DNA from: Aliiglaciecola sp. LCG003
GTDB lineage: Bacteria > Pseudomonadota > Gammaproteobacteria > Enterobacterales > Alteromonadaceae
DNA length: 64,000 nucleotides
Reading direction: 5' to 3'
Assembly (NCBI RefSeq): GCF_030316135.1
Contig: NZ_CP128185.1
Span: forward strand, 4,278,001-4,342,000
Part shown: piece by piece, positions 27,997 through 37,596 of the stretch
Layout of the letters: each line of letters opens with the position of its first letter
Position numbering within the stretch: the first letter of the stretch is position 1
Notes under the pieces: generated by a model
The model's database searches: none
Seen by the model: the letters and a program-made list of their open reading frames with translations, nothing else
Told to the model about the DNA's origin: nothing
Made by a program: the position numbers and the translations under genes

Positions 27997-29481
27997 ATGG
28001 CAAATTACTTCAACACATTATCTCTTCGTCAGCAGCTTGATCAGTTAGGCCGCTGCCGTTTTATGCAAAAAAGTGAATTTGCTAGCGGATGCGAATATTT
28101 AAAAGGCAAGAAGATAGTCATTGTAGGCTGCGGCGCTCAGGGCCTTAATCAAGGTTTGAATATGCGTGACTCTGGTTTGAACGTTTCTTATGCGTTACGC
28201 CAAGCCGCGATTGATGAAAAACGAGATTCTTATCAAAGAGCTTCAAGCAATGGTTTTGAAGTTGGCACTTACCAACAATTGATACCGGAAGCGGATTTAG
28301 TTTATAACCTAACCCCTGATAAACAACATTCCAGCGTTGTTGAGGCAGTTATGCCGCTAATGAAAAAGGGCGCAACTTTGGGTTATTCCCATGGCTTCAA
28401 TATCGTAGAAGAAGGTCAGCAAATCCGTGCAGACATCACAGTTGTAATGTGTGCACCCAAATGTCCAGGCACTGAAGTTAGAGAAGAATACAAGCGTGGT
28501 TTTGGTGTCCCTACACTCATCGCTGTTCACCCAGAAAATGATCCACAAGGACAAGGTTGGGATATCGCCAAAGCCTTAGCATCTGCCACAGGTGGTGACC
28601 GTGCCGGTGTACTTCAATCATCCTTTGTAGCAGAAGTGAAATCTGATTTGATGGGTGAGCAAACCATTCTTTGTGGAATGCAACAAACAGCGGCTATTTT
28701 GGCCTATGAGAAAATGATAGCAGATGGTATAGATGCTGGCTATGCTGGTGCGCTGATCCAATTTGGTTTAGAGACCATTACCGAAGCGCTTAAAATCGGT
28801 GGTGTTACCAATATGATGGACCGACTGTCCAATCCTGCAAAATTAAAAGCCTGTGAACTATCGGATCAACTCACCACTATGCTTCGTCCTTTGTTTGAAA
28901 AACATCAAGATGACATCATCAGTGGCGAATTCTCAAAAACCATGATGGAAGATTGGGCCAATGGTGATGCAAACTTGTTCAAATGGCGTGAAGAAACCGG
29001 TCAAAGTGCCTTTGAAAATGCGCCTCAGTTTGAAGGCAGAATTGACGAACAAGAATTTTTCGATAAAGGCATCCTAATCGTTGCCATGATCAAATCTGGT
29101 GTTGAACTGGCATTTGATGTCATGGTTGAAGCAGGCATTCTACCTGAATCAGCTTATTATGAGTCATTACATGAGACTCCACTAATTTCGAATACTATTG
29201 CCCGCAAGCGTTTATATGAGATGAATGTTGTTATCTCTGATACAGCAGAATATGGCAACTATCTCTTCGCTAATGCGGCCATCCCATTATTGAAAGAAAA
29301 GCTAATGCCCACTATCTCGGCCGAATTGATTGGCAAAGGTTTGAACGTTAGCTCCAATAGTGTTGACAACATGGCACTTGTTAACGCGAACCATAAAATA
29401 CGTAATCACGGTGTCGAATCTGTTGGTGCAGTGTTACGGGGATATATGACGGATATGAAAGCAATAGTTGATGTTGCTTAA
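27997..29481 (+). CDS. ilvC: Ketol-acid reductoisomerase, class II
   Basis: A 494-residue NADPH-dependent enzyme that isomerises and reduces acetolactate and acetohydroxybutyrate. The Rossmann motif [17 protein letters not shown] is at about 40-56. Length near 490 marks the long class II form with a duplicated C-terminal KARI domain, as in enterobacteria, unlike the roughly 330-residue class I. It is followed by a clear intrinsic terminator and is controlled by the divergent ilvY. Confidence 0.98.
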   Translation: MANYFNTLSLRQQLDQLGRCRFMQKSEFASGCEYLKGKKIVIVGCGAQGLNQGLNMRDSGLNVSYALRQAAIDEKRDSYQRASSNGFEVGTYQQLIPEADLVYNLTPDKQHSSVVEAVMPLMKKGATLGYSHGFNIVEEGQQIRADITVVMCAPKCPGTEVREEYKRGFGVPTLIAVHPENDPQGQGWDIAKALASATGGDRAGVLQSSFVAEVKSDLMGEQTILCGMQQTAAILAYEKMIADGIDAGYAGALIQFGLETITEALKIGGVTNMMDRLSNPAKLKACELSDQLTTMLRPLFEKHQDDIISGEFSKTMMEDWANGDANLFKWREETGQSAFENAPQFEGRIDEQEFFDKGILIVAMIKSGVELAFDVMVEAGILPESAYYESLHETPLISNTIARKRLYEMNVVISDTAEYGNYLFANAAIPLLKEKLMPTISAELIGKGLNVSSNSVDNMALVNANHKIRNHGVESVGAVLRGYMTDMKAIVDVA

Positions 29482-29544
29482 TAGTCTTCATAATTAGCAA
29501 GAAATTTACGTTTCTGTCGTTAGGTGCTTAAACCAAGCCCTTTT

Positions 29545-29568
29545 GCCCGGCCTTTGGTCGGGCTTTTT
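29545..29568 (+). terminator. ilvC intrinsic terminator
   Basis: GCCCGGC pairs with GTCGGGC (one G-T) around a short loop, followed by five Ts, about 65 bases after the ilvC stop. Confidence 0.85.
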
Positions 29569-29569
29569 C

Positions 29570-30007
29570 TATTCGTATCTAGACTAAAGTTCTAAGTGGT
29601 CTATGATGAATTTTTAATGAAAATATGTACAATAGTGTGGAATTATTAACCAAACTCGTATTAACTCTGCTTTAGGGTTATGCTTACCCAGTTGTTAAAT
29701 GCAGACTTAGAGCAAAACATATTAACTAGTCGCAAAAATGATACTATAATAATAAAAAATAATTATATATATAACCGTTTGATTTAGATTACATTTAACA
29801 GTTTTTGTAGCGCAAAATACACTCTTTTGGTGATTTGGAGTCGCTGGACTGTCTCTGTTTGGAAACTTAATTTTCGTAGGGTTTTTCCCTAGACGCCATT
29901 TTTAAAAGCCTGAAGTATTGGCTCGTCGATTGCATTTGCGTCCAAGGCGACTATCAGTAGGTTTCCATTAAATATAATAAAAGTAAAAGTTCTGAGTGGG
30001 GAACAAA
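29570..30007. other. AT-rich intergenic region with a small hairpin
   Basis: A 438-bp AT-rich stretch before an unknown gene. No open frame is supported. A TAGGG-TTTTT-CCCTA hairpin at 29877-29891 and a long A/T run near 29740-29775 are present. Promoter or long leader of the next gene is possible. Confidence 0.4.
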
Positions 30008-30340
30008 ATGAATTCATCGATATCTCGATTCACTCAAATGGGAGATTGGATCTTCGAAGTGAAAATGGTTAGAGCACTTCGTGTAAAAAAATATGGAGAG
30101 CCGTATACAGCGCTAGCAACGTTAACAGCTAATGGTGAGTCAATGTATATCGACAGCCAATTAACCCGAGAAAATGACGATTTTTCACGAAAAGACTTTC
30201 TGACTTTTTACAAGTTTTGTCAGGAGCTGGAAATGAAAAATGTGATTTACGACAAAGTTAAAAATGGTGTAAGGCACCCACGTGTTGTCGACATTGTCGA
30301 AAACGTCAAACCTTCCCCCATAGTCCGTTTAGTCAAATAA
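30008..30340 (+). CDS. Hypothetical protein, unknown family
   Basis: A 110-residue soluble protein starting MNSSISRFTQMGDWIFEVKMVRALRVKKYGEPY. It has no signal peptide or membrane helix. A GTG 12 bases upstream is in frame, but GGGGA sits at the right distance before the ATG at 30008. The composition (beta-like first half, helix with FLTFYKFCQELEM in the middle) suggests a small folded domain. I do not recognise it. A long AT-rich region precedes it and a bidirectional hairpin follows. Confidence 0.65.
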   Translation: MNSSISRFTQMGDWIFEVKMVRALRVKKYGEPYTALATLTANGESMYIDSQLTRENDDFSRKDFLTFYKFCQELEMKNVIYDKVKNGVRHPRVVDIVENVKPSPIVRLVK

Positions 30341-30356
30341 CCCTTAGTAACCGCTA

Positions 30357-30408
30357 AATAGTCTGAATACCTGAAATAGCCGAACGGCTTTTTCAGGTCA
30401 AGACTATT
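30357..30408. terminator. Bidirectional terminator, unknown gene / MFS gene
   Basis: A long imperfect hairpin: AATAGTCT (30357-30364) with AGACTATT (30401-30408), ACCTGAAA with TTTCAGGT, and an inner GCCG/CGGC. It lies between convergent genes, and the MFS stop codon is inside the right arm. The inner part carries a T-run. Confidence 0.8.
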
Positions 30409-31675
30409 GGTTTATTTTACGAGTTGAGCATACCACTTGCTCTGGTTCATCTAAGTGACTATCACCTTTACCCGCCCATAAGACACTAATCAGTGCTAAG
30501 CAGCCAAAGAGCAGAAAGCCTATTGCTATCGGCACAATATCGTTAGTCACATAGCTGCCAATGAAGATTGCGATGGGGACTGAAAAAGCGCTACTTAAGG
30601 AACCAATAATGGCAGCGCCTAACCCAGCAATATGGCCCAAAGGGACCATTGCCATAGAGTTGAGGTTGCCGAATAAAATTCCAATAAAAAAGAATTCGCA
30701 AAATAACAGGCTTACTGTAACAAGCAAGGGCGGTAAACCATCAAAGTACCAAGTGATGCTGACCAATAGACTCGCCATGACAATATTGCCATACAGAGCT
30801 CCCAAACAAAGTTTTCGCATGCCCAGTGTCATTACCAAATGACCGTTTACAAAAGATGCAAAACCAATTGAAAATGCTAAAATCGCAAAGTACAGCGGAA
30901 ACATATCTCCTACTTGATAGAACTCTTCAAACAAGGTTTGTGAGGCGCTTAGGTAGGACAGGAAGGCGCCAAATATAAAGCCCATAGCTAAGGTATATGA
31001 CATCACTTGCTTGTGAGTAAGGATGTACTGGCTCGACTTTATCAGTGCCGCCCAACTAAATTTAACCCGCTTATTTTTAGGCAGAGTTTCCTGCTGACGG
31101 CTGAAAAACCAAATTCCTACTGCAGAGCCAATGACTAAAAACGAGGTGAAAATTTCTCGCCAGCTTGCCAAAATGAGAATAACTTTGCCGAAGGCTGGGG
31201 CGATCATTGGCACCAAGATAAACACCATCATAATGAATGACATGACCCGTGCCATGGCTTCACCAGAAAAGCGGTCACGAATAAGCGCAATGGAGGCAAT
31301 GCGTGGGCCCGACACGCCGAAGGCCTGAACCACTCTGCCAAATAGCAGTACTTCCATGGACTCGGCCAACATACAAATAACCGTACCAAGCGCAAAAATT
31401 AGTAAGCCGGATAATATAGCCGCCCTGCGGCCCTTAGCATCCGAGTAGGGTCCGTAATACATTTGCCCTAATGCCATACCCAAAAAGAAGATAGACACTA
31501 TCATGTGGGTGTATTGAGGGCTGTCGCTAGCTAAATCACTACCAATCTGATTCATTGCAGGCAACATTGCATCGATACTCAACGCCACCAGTGATGTCAA
31601 AAAAGCCATTAGCGCTACAAATTCGACTAAGCCAAGCTCCGGTTTATCAATCTTGCTATTTATGGTGTTTGACAT
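30404..31675 (-). CDS. MFS multidrug efflux transporter, Bcr/CflA type
   Basis: A 423-residue protein with 12 hydrophobic helices. The Bcr/CflA subfamily signature is seen: SIDAMLPAMNQIGSDLA in helix 1, YGPYSDAKGRRAAILSGL (motif A) after helix 2, and RVVQAFGVSGPRIASIALIRDRF around helix 4. Such pumps export drugs such as bicyclomycin, chloramphenicol or sulfonamides, or metabolites; the substrate here is unknown. It is separated from the upstream TonB receptor gene by a terminator. Confidence 0.9.
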   Translation of the reverse strand: MSNTINSKIDKPELGLVEFVALMAFLTSLVALSIDAMLPAMNQIGSDLASDSPQYTHMIVSIFFLGMALGQMYYGPYSDAKGRRAAILSGLLIFALGTVICMLAESMEVLLFGRVVQAFGVSGPRIASIALIRDRFSGEAMARVMSFIMMVFILVPMIAPAFGKVILILASWREIFTSFLVIGSAVGIWFFSRQQETLPKNKRVKFSWAALIKSSQYILTHKQVMSYTLAMGFIFGAFLSYLSASQTLFEEFYQVGDMFPLYFAILAFSIGFASFVNGHLVMTLGMRKLCLGALYGNIVMASLLVSITWYFDGLPPLLVTVSLLFCEFFFIGILFGNLNSMAMVPLGHIAGLGAAIIGSLSSAFSVPIAIFIGSYVTNDIVPIAIGFLLFGCLALISVLWAGKGDSHLDEPEQVVCSTRKINQ

Positions 31676-31786
31676 TTTTATCCAAGTGCAGATTTAGTGA
31701 ATTGACCACGTAGTGTGTAATCTACGACGGCATTAAATTATATTTATTTCAATAGCATTGTATGCTGAATTCGGTGGTTACAAAAC

Positions 31787-31811
31787 AAAAAAGCGCCTAA
31801 CGGCGCTTTTT
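31787..31811 (-). terminator. Terminator of the TonB receptor gene
   Basis: AAAAAGCGCC and GGCGCTTTTT form a perfect stem around TAAC, with A/T runs on both sides (U-tract on the minus strand). It lies 19 bases after the receptor stop. Confidence 0.88.
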
Positions 31812-31829
31812 AAATGGTTAAATCAGGTT

Positions 31830-34436
31830 TTAGAATTTATACCCTGCTTGAGCATAGACAAAACGTCCCTGACCATTGTGGGTAGAGTTCACGTAGCCCA
31901 TAAAATCATGGTGGCTAAATGGAGGCTCTTCATTGAACAAATTGGTTGCACCTAGCGTAAGTGTGGTGTTTTCAATACCTCTATAATTGAAAACCAAATC
32001 TACTGTGGTCATGGCATCAACGGTTTTATCGCCAAAGCCTGAATCAGCATCACCATCAAACTCACCAATGTAGTTAACCGCAACTGTTGCGTTGAAGTCA
32101 TCCATTACCCAATCCATTGAAGTAGTGTGGCGGACTTTAGGTTGTTCAAACTGACCTTCGGTGAGGTTCAATCTCTTACCACCATCGGCCGCAGGACGAT
32201 ACTCTTCAAATTTGACCACGTAGTTCATCACAAAGCCAAATCTAAAGGAGCCCATGTCAGACTCCATTTTGTAGCCAACATCCAAGTCTATTCCAGAAGT
32301 TTCTAGATCACCGATGTTTTGGAAAGAATCATACACTCTGACTACTTCACCTGGGTCGTTTGGATTTGCAGTAGGAATACGTTCAACAACTGTTGAATCA
32401 TTACCAAAGTTGGTAAACACAAATTGGGTATCTGAATCGATGATATTTTCGATATCATAACTGTAGTAATCAATCGAGAAATCTAAATCTTCAGTGACTT
32501 CAAATATCATCCCTAAGTTATAGCTTGATGATTCTTCTGGCCCTAATTCTGGGTTACCGGCGAACACTGCTGTATATTCAGCAGGCTGACAGCCTAAGTC
32601 CACAGCATTACAGCGTACGGTATCGACTAAGTTTGGCGATTCATCTGTTCTGCCTAATCCTAGCTGATGCAAAGACGGTGCTCTAAATGCAGTACCGTAA
32701 GAGCCGCGGAAGGATAGGTTGTCCATTGGTGCCCACAAAAACGATACTTTAGGATCAGTGGTGGTGCCAAAGTCACTGTAATCTTCATATCTTACAGCCA
32801 ACTGAATTTCCAATTCATCCATCACTGGAAAAGCAAATTCTGCTGACAAAGATTTACTATCGCGTTCGCCATTTGCTTGGGTTGCTTCTGTACCAAATAC
32901 ATCACCACGCAAGAATTGATCATCGGGATTATCGCTGATTGCTTCTTCGCGGTACTCAGCCTTAATCGCAGCCATTACTTCGCTGTTACCCATCTTCATC
33001 AATGGACCTGAGAAAGTTACATCGAAGGTTTTGTTGGTTGATTTGCCCACACGAGTAGTAGTTGTCTCGATATAATCTAACGCCTCTTGTGAGTTGGTTG
33101 ATGGTTCAAAGGGGTTCCATAGCTCGCTATCGATAGCTTCTTGAACACGTCTTGAATTTGGATAGCCGTCAACGCCACGTTCTACCGATTCACTTTTGAT
33201 GTAACTATAAGCCGCTTCCCAGTTCCATGTTTCGATTTCACCATTTAAACCAACAATGGTACGGTAATAATCGGTATCAACCCGTTTTTCACGATTGCCA
33301 ATATCTACGGTACGACGGCGCATCGTTAGGTCTTGTCCAAAGAATGGATGTTCTGGATCATCCGCGAAAGGATGATTGGCATTGTCGCCATCCATGAACA
33401 ATTCATTAAAACTTGGGCTGCCCGCACCGCGAACAATAGATTTGGAGTTTTGACCATTAAAATCTATAAAAGCACGAACCGAATCATTCACCTCATAGCG
33501 ACCTAGGTAGTTGAAACTGAAACGCTCAGCATCTGGGACCATAGTCATGACGGGCGCATAATCATAACGACAAAGAACATTTTCTCGGTCAATATCTTCA
33601 GCTGCACAGCGGTCGACGCCAAATTCATCAATGACGCGATTAGTTGGATCAGAGCGCAACGCTATGGTACCCGGAATACCCGCCGAACTTCTGAAATCGA
33701 CCGCATCAGGGTCATTAGGTCGCAACGCGGCTTGATTTGAAGAGCTTGAAAAAGAGCGATCCCCGTAAAGCACTTCTTCACGGTCAAAATAATCGAGAAT
33801 AAAAGTATGTTTGAACTTCTCGCTGCTGCTACCCCATATCAAACTGATATTTTGTTCATCGCCGCCACCATCTGCTGTGGTACCGAACTTGGCTGAAATC
33901 TCAGCACCATCAAAATCGTCTTTAAGCACGATGTTTATTACACCAGCGATAGCATCAGAGCCATAGGTTGCAGAAGCGCCATCTTTGAGGATGTCGACGC
34001 GCTTAATCGCCGCAATAGGGATGTTATTAATATCGACGAAAGCGGTATCAATCCCTTTTGCAAAAGGTGAAACCGATACGCGACGACCGTTGATTAGAAT
34101 CAAGGTTGAGTCTGCACCAAGTCCACGCAAAGACACACTTGAACCGCCATTGGCAGTGTCGTCACTGCTGTTACCTTGGGTGGAAAAGGTGCCTTGGCCG
34201 GAAATAGGCAACTTGGTAAACAAGCTGATTAAATCCGTTACACCTGTATTGGCTATTTGATCCGCGCTAATCGAAGTAACCGGAGAGGGCCCTTCCATAT
34301 CAGTACGTTTGATCAGTGATCCTGTCACTGTTATTTTTTCAACGCCTTGGGTTTCTTGTGCTAATACTGCTGTATGTGTGAAGGCTAAACCGACTGCTGA
34401 GGAGATTAATGCCAACTTCGCTATTGTTGTTTTCAT
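31830..34436 (-). CDS. TonB-dependent outer-membrane receptor
   Basis: An 868-residue receptor. A signal peptide (about 1-26) is followed by a TonB-box-like segment (VEKITVTGSLIKRTDMEG), the plug domain with LINGRRVSVSPFAKGIDTAFVDINNIPIAAIKRVDILKDGASATYGSDAIAGVINIV, and a beta-barrel ending in aromatic AQAGYKF. This subclass of long receptors with SxRGLGxxxTLxLINGRR is often linked to peptide or carbohydrate uptake in Alteromonadales; the ligand is unknown and no partner transporter is adjacent. Confidence 0.93.
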   Translation of the reverse strand: MKTTIAKLALISSAVGLAFTHTAVLAQETQGVEKITVTGSLIKRTDMEGPSPVTSISADQIANTGVTDLISLFTKLPISGQGTFSTQGNSSDDTANGGSSVSLRGLGADSTLILINGRRVSVSPFAKGIDTAFVDINNIPIAAIKRVDILKDGASATYGSDAIAGVINIVLKDDFDGAEISAKFGTTADGGGDEQNISLIWGSSSEKFKHTFILDYFDREEVLYGDRSFSSSSNQAALRPNDPDAVDFRSSAGIPGTIALRSDPTNRVIDEFGVDRCAAEDIDRENVLCRYDYAPVMTMVPDAERFSFNYLGRYEVNDSVRAFIDFNGQNSKSIVRGAGSPSFNELFMDGDNANHPFADDPEHPFFGQDLTMRRRTVDIGNREKRVDTDYYRTIVGLNGEIETWNWEAAYSYIKSESVERGVDGYPNSRRVQEAIDSELWNPFEPSTNSQEALDYIETTTTRVGKSTNKTFDVTFSGPLMKMGNSEVMAAIKAEYREEAISDNPDDQFLRGDVFGTEATQANGERDSKSLSAEFAFPVMDELEIQLAVRYEDYSDFGTTTDPKVSFLWAPMDNLSFRGSYGTAFRAPSLHQLGLGRTDESPNLVDTVRCNAVDLGCQPAEYTAVFAGNPELGPEESSSYNLGMIFEVTEDLDFSIDYYSYDIENIIDSDTQFVFTNFGNDSTVVERIPTANPNDPGEVVRVYDSFQNIGDLETSGIDLDVGYKMESDMGSFRFGFVMNYVVKFEEYRPAADGGKRLNLTEGQFEQPKVRHTTSMDWVMDDFNATVAVNYIGEFDGDADSGFGDKTVDAMTTVDLVFNYRGIENTTLTLGATNLFNEEPPFSHHDFMGYVNSTHNGQGRFVYAQAGYKF

Positions 34437-34808
34437 TTGTATGTTCCCTTGTATTAATTTTCATCCACTTACTCCGTGGATTTAGTTTTAGCAAGTGACT
34501 GTTTTTAAACAGCATGTTGGTTATAACACAGCGGAAAAATTTACTCTCGGTAAATTTCCTATCGATTGAATATTTATGTAATAAAATATTTACATTTGAT
34601 GGGCATTATACGGCTGATTATCCTTTAAACAGAGTGTCATTTAAGGGCTGGCGGTTGTGAAGGGTGAGTTCGCGTAGGCCATTGGCTAGCGATTTAGGAG
34701 AATGTAACACGTGAGCGACAGGGCAAATTTTAATGCTCAGCTTGGTACTAGCAGATAATCTTAGTGGTAAAAAAGCAGGTTTAGGGTGAAGATCAAAAGC
34801 CTATTAAG
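34437..34808. other. Intergenic region upstream of the TonB receptor
   Basis: 372 bases with no gene. A palindrome CTGTTT-TT-AAACAG lies at 34499-34512, upstream of the receptor start, and may be an operator. An AT-rich section near 34565-34600 is the likely promoter zone. Confidence 0.4.
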
Positions 34809-35393
34809 CTATTGGCTAGCGAGATCTTTTAACAGTCCATCTTTCAAACTGTAAATCCAACTATGGATTTGCAGCTTTTGGCCTCGACCAAGGGCTTCTC
34901 GAACGATACTATTGCGTTTCACATTGGAAGCTTGCTCAAGCACGTTAATCTCACACAATTTGGCCGCCTTTTCATGGGCCGACAAACCGCTTAAATCAGC
35001 TTTATATTTATGCACTAGGTCACGAATATGCCCGAGCCAATTATCAATTAGACCAAGAGAGTTATTTTGTAATGCCGCATCAACTCCGCCACAGCCGTAA
35101 TGGCCACAAACTATTATGTGTTCAACCTTGAGTACATCAACCGCGTATTGAAGCACAGAAAGACAGTTAAAGTCGGTGTGCACCACCAAATTGGCTACAT
35201 TTCTGTGCACGAACACATCCCCTGGCGGTAAGTCCAGAATCTGGTTGGCCGGAACACGACTGTCCGAGCACCCAATCCACAAATACCTCGGACTCTGTTG
35301 ACGAGCCAAGGACTGGAAAAAGTCGGGGTTGTTGGCCGTAGTGGCTTCTGACCACTTACGATTTTTTTCGAGTAACTGTTTGATTTCGCACAT
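34809..35393 (-). CDS. can: Beta-class carbonic anhydrase
   Basis: A 194-residue zinc enzyme interconverting CO2 and bicarbonate. The ligands C42, D44, H98 and C101 fall at the same numbers as in E. coli Can; R46 of the CSDSR motif pairs with D44. HYGCGG and LPPGDVFVHRNVAN are typical. Length is slightly shorter than E. coli Can (220), missing only the C-terminal tail. It is divergent from a GNAT gene. Confidence 0.95.
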   Translation of the reverse strand: MCEIKQLLEKNRKWSEATTANNPDFFQSLARQQSPRYLWIGCSDSRVPANQILDLPPGDVFVHRNVANLVVHTDFNCLSVLQYAVDVLKVEHIIVCGHYGCGGVDAALQNNSLGLIDNWLGHIRDLVHKYKADLSGLSAHEKAAKLCEINVLEQASNVKRNSIVREALGRGQKLQIHSWIYSLKDGLLKDLASQ

Positions 35394-35459
35394 GGAATGA
35401 GTTTAATGTAAAGCGTAGGCAAATAATACAAAATCCAGGTCCAACCTGATGGAAATTTT

Positions 35460-35900
35460 ATGCAAATTCGCTCAGCGACATTTGACGACCTAGCCAGTTT
35501 GGCGCAACTGTTTGACGGCTATCGTGTTTATTACCAACAAAATTCAGATATGCTCATCGCCACACGGTTCATCGCAGAACGGCTAACCCAGCGGGACTCG
35601 ACTATTTTTGTCGCGCAGGAGGATGAAGGGCCACTATTGGGTTTCGTCCAACTGTATCCTATTTTCAGCTCAGTTAAGGCTCAGAAGAGTTTGTTGCTAA
35701 ATGATTTATTTGTGACCCCTTCTGCTCGCAGAGCCGGGGTGGCTAGAGCACTGATGCAAAAAGCCAAGCGCTATGCAAAAAAGCAACTAGCTTGCTGGAT
35801 CATGTTACAAACAGAACACTCTAACCATAACGCGCAGGCGCTATACGAATCCCTTGGTTATAAAAAAGACCAGGACTGTTTTTATTACTACTTATCCTGA
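35460..35900 (+). CDS. GNAT-family N-acetyltransferase
   Basis: A 146-residue acetyltransferase. Motif A is LLLNDLFVTPSARRAGVARALMQKAKRYA (about 78-106), with the R-x-x-G-V/A acetyl-CoA loop, and motif B is HSNHNAQALYESLGYKKD. The N-terminus MQIRSATFDDLASLAQLFDGYR is typical of small stand-alone GNATs. Substrate unknown. It starts 66 bases from the divergent can gene. Confidence 0.9.
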   Translation: MQIRSATFDDLASLAQLFDGYRVYYQQNSDMLIATRFIAERLTQRDSTIFVAQEDEGPLLGFVQLYPIFSSVKAQKSLLLNDLFVTPSARRAGVARALMQKAKRYAKKQLACWIMLQTEHSNHNAQALYESLGYKKDQDCFYYYLS

Positions 35901-35979
35901 AATCAGCATAAAAACCATGATTGGATTTTGATCTAATCGATATTTAAAAGGTTCAAAGGCCGAGTTTCACTCACAATGC

Positions 35980-36576
35980 TTATAAGTCTTTCACAGAATA
36001 TTCTGACCAGCGAGCTTCAAATCCGGCCAGTAATTTAGCAAACTTCTTCTGTCGCCTATCAGCCCAAATCCAAATAAAGGGTAAGCACAGTAAATTAAAC
36101 AACAGCATTCTAGAGCCCTTGCGAAACATCTCGGCCTGATCAATATAATTACCCAGATAACCAAAGGCAAAATACGACGCAAATATGAAAGGCATCAAAT
36201 AACACAGCAGTTTATTTACATATGCAATTTTCATATTTTGCCGGTACTGGCGTTTGACTTGTTCCACAAAATCGGAGGTTGAGGTAGCGGTTTTATTCAT
36301 ACCCAGTGAATAGCGTCGTAGCCACAGCGTATAAATAAACCAGCCCGTAAACAGCACCGATAATGCCGAAATCCAGATAAATTCAAACATCGATAAACTG
36401 TGTCTATACAGAAATAGAATTGCGGGTATCGCCCCTGTCGATAACGCATCCAGCAAAACATACAAGTACTGTTTACTGCGCATCAGTCGCCATTGCTGCT
36501 TTAATTGCGATGTGTCAACCGGTGAAACCTGCTGTTGTTGCCACAACTGCTCTAGATTGTCGCGGTTATTGTTCAT
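35980..36576 (-). CDS. Membrane protein cotranscribed with an ECF sigma factor (candidate anti-sigma)
   Basis: A 198-residue protein with a soluble, glutamine-rich N-terminus (1-35) followed by four hydrophobic helices (about 38-57, 63-86, 120-140, 155-170). It overlaps the sigma-factor gene by 11 bases. The position and the cytosolic N-terminus plus membrane part fit an anti-sigma factor, but no zinc-binding HxxxCxxC motif is present, so this is an inference from context. Confidence 0.65.
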   Translation of the reverse strand: MNNNRDNLEQLWQQQQVSPVDTSQLKQQWRLMRSKQYLYVLLDALSTGAIPAILFLYRHSLSMFEFIWISALSVLFTGWFIYTLWLRRYSLGMNKTATSTSDFVEQVKRQYRQNMKIAYVNKLLCYLMPFIFASYFAFGYLGNYIDQAEMFRKGSRMLLFNLLCLPFIWIWADRRQKKFAKLLAGFEARWSEYSVKDL

Positions 36577-37069
36577 ATTGAACTTGCTCCATTAGGGTTT
36601 TCTTAGCGCGATTAATTATCACACCCACATTGACCGATTTAATCCCGCATACCTCGGCAATCTCTTGATAACTCAGACCTTCCATCGACATGGTAATAAT
36701 TTGTCTAGCTTGTAGAGGCAGCTTGCGGACCCCCTCAAGTAAATGTTGAATCGCCGCTTGTTGTGAAAGGTTTTGTTCGGAAGTTTGTTGGTGAACAGCG
36801 GCAATGGGGTTGTCGACTTCACAATAACTGTCATTATTCGGCTGTTTTGAATGATAGGAAACATGAGTAACGGCTTTGTTATGCGCCACCCGCAGAACAT
36901 AGGTTTTTAAGCTACTATTACCTTTAAAACCTTTTAATGCTTGCCACACCGCTAAGCTAATCTCCTGGAGCAATTCCTGTCTAAGGTGTTCATTAGCCTC
37001 ATAACTTGACGCCACACGGCTCAGCATCGGTCCATATTCAGACAGGATCCTGTCAAATTCCTTACTCAA
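36566..37069 (-). CDS. ECF-type RNA polymerase sigma factor
   Basis: A 167-residue sigma factor. Region 2 includes LLQEISLAVWQALKGFKGNSSLKTYVLRVAHNKAVTHV (about 30-75), and region 4 includes LPLQARQIITMSMEGLSYQEIAEVCGIKSVNVGVIINRAKKTL (about 117-160). The two are separated by a short hydrophilic linker. It is cotranscribed with the downstream membrane protein and divergent from a small PspB-like gene. Target genes are unknown. Confidence 0.92.
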   Translation of the reverse strand: MSKEFDRILSEYGPMLSRVASSYEANEHLRQELLQEISLAVWQALKGFKGNSSLKTYVLRVAHNKAVTHVSYHSKQPNNDSYCEVDNPIAAVHQQTSEQNLSQQAAIQHLLEGVRKLPLQARQIITMSMEGLSYQEIAEVCGIKSVNVGVIINRAKKTLMEQVQYEQ

Positions 37070-37155
37070 GCCAAAACTCCCTGCGGTTAGTCAATCCCAA
37101 ATTGGGATGACCGATTAAGTGATTCATAAGCAATAGTCTGCCTAAGTTGAAAATA

Positions 37156-37174
37156 ATTACAAAATTGTTGTAAT
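37156..37174. promoter_or_regulatory. Palindrome between the sigma factor and the PspB-like gene
   Basis: ATTACAA-AATTG-TTGTAAT is a perfect 7-bp inverted repeat in an AT-rich context between divergent genes. It could be an operator for either promoter; no regulator is assigned. Confidence 0.4.
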
Positions 37175-37261
37175 AATTTTTGCGCCTGGCTGACTAACTC
37201 AGTAATGCAATCAAATTTGTCCATGCAGAACCTAATCAACCGTCATTTATTGGAGAAGAAA

Positions 37262-37534
37262 ATGAGTACATTTTGGATAGTCATGATAATAGCTAGCTCA
37301 AGCGCCCTGTATTTATATGCGGCTTGGTTAGATAAGCAACACAATTGGAAATTAGTCGACTGGTTTAATGGAAAAACATCAAACCCTTTTAAAGCCAGTC
37401 AGAAAGCACAATACGAAGCCACTATTGATGAGAAAGATCAGCAGATACATGATTTGAAAGAACGTGTGCAGGTATTAGAAAAAATCGTAACAGAACCAGC
37501 TTACGAGCTGAATAAGAAAATCAATGCACTCTAG
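37262..37534 (+). CDS. Small PspB-like membrane protein
   Basis: A 90-residue protein with one N-terminal helix (STFWIVMIIASSSALYLYAAW) and a cytoplasmic coiled coil (about 50-80: IDEKDQQIHDLKERVQVLEKIV). The topology and the RVQVLEKIV end resemble phage-shock PspB, but it lacks the usual PspB C-terminus and no pspA/pspC is adjacent. The frame is open 57 bases further upstream, but GGAGAAGAAA before the ATG at 37262 decides the start. Divergent from the ECF sigma gene. Confidence 0.65.
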   Translation: MSTFWIVMIIASSSALYLYAAWLDKQHNWKLVDWFNGKTSNPFKASQKAQYEATIDEKDQQIHDLKERVQVLEKIVTEPAYELNKKINAL

Positions 37535-37596
37535 TCTGTTTGCTACGGTCAAGTGCGCAGCCCATGGCCGCGCACTGAGAGTGTGTTCGCAGGATG

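Noticed and set aside
34499-34512. CTGTTT-TT-AAACAG as a LexA box
   Set aside because: The CTG-CAG spacing is eight, not ten as in the two real boxes before lexA; it is a palindrome but not an SOS box.
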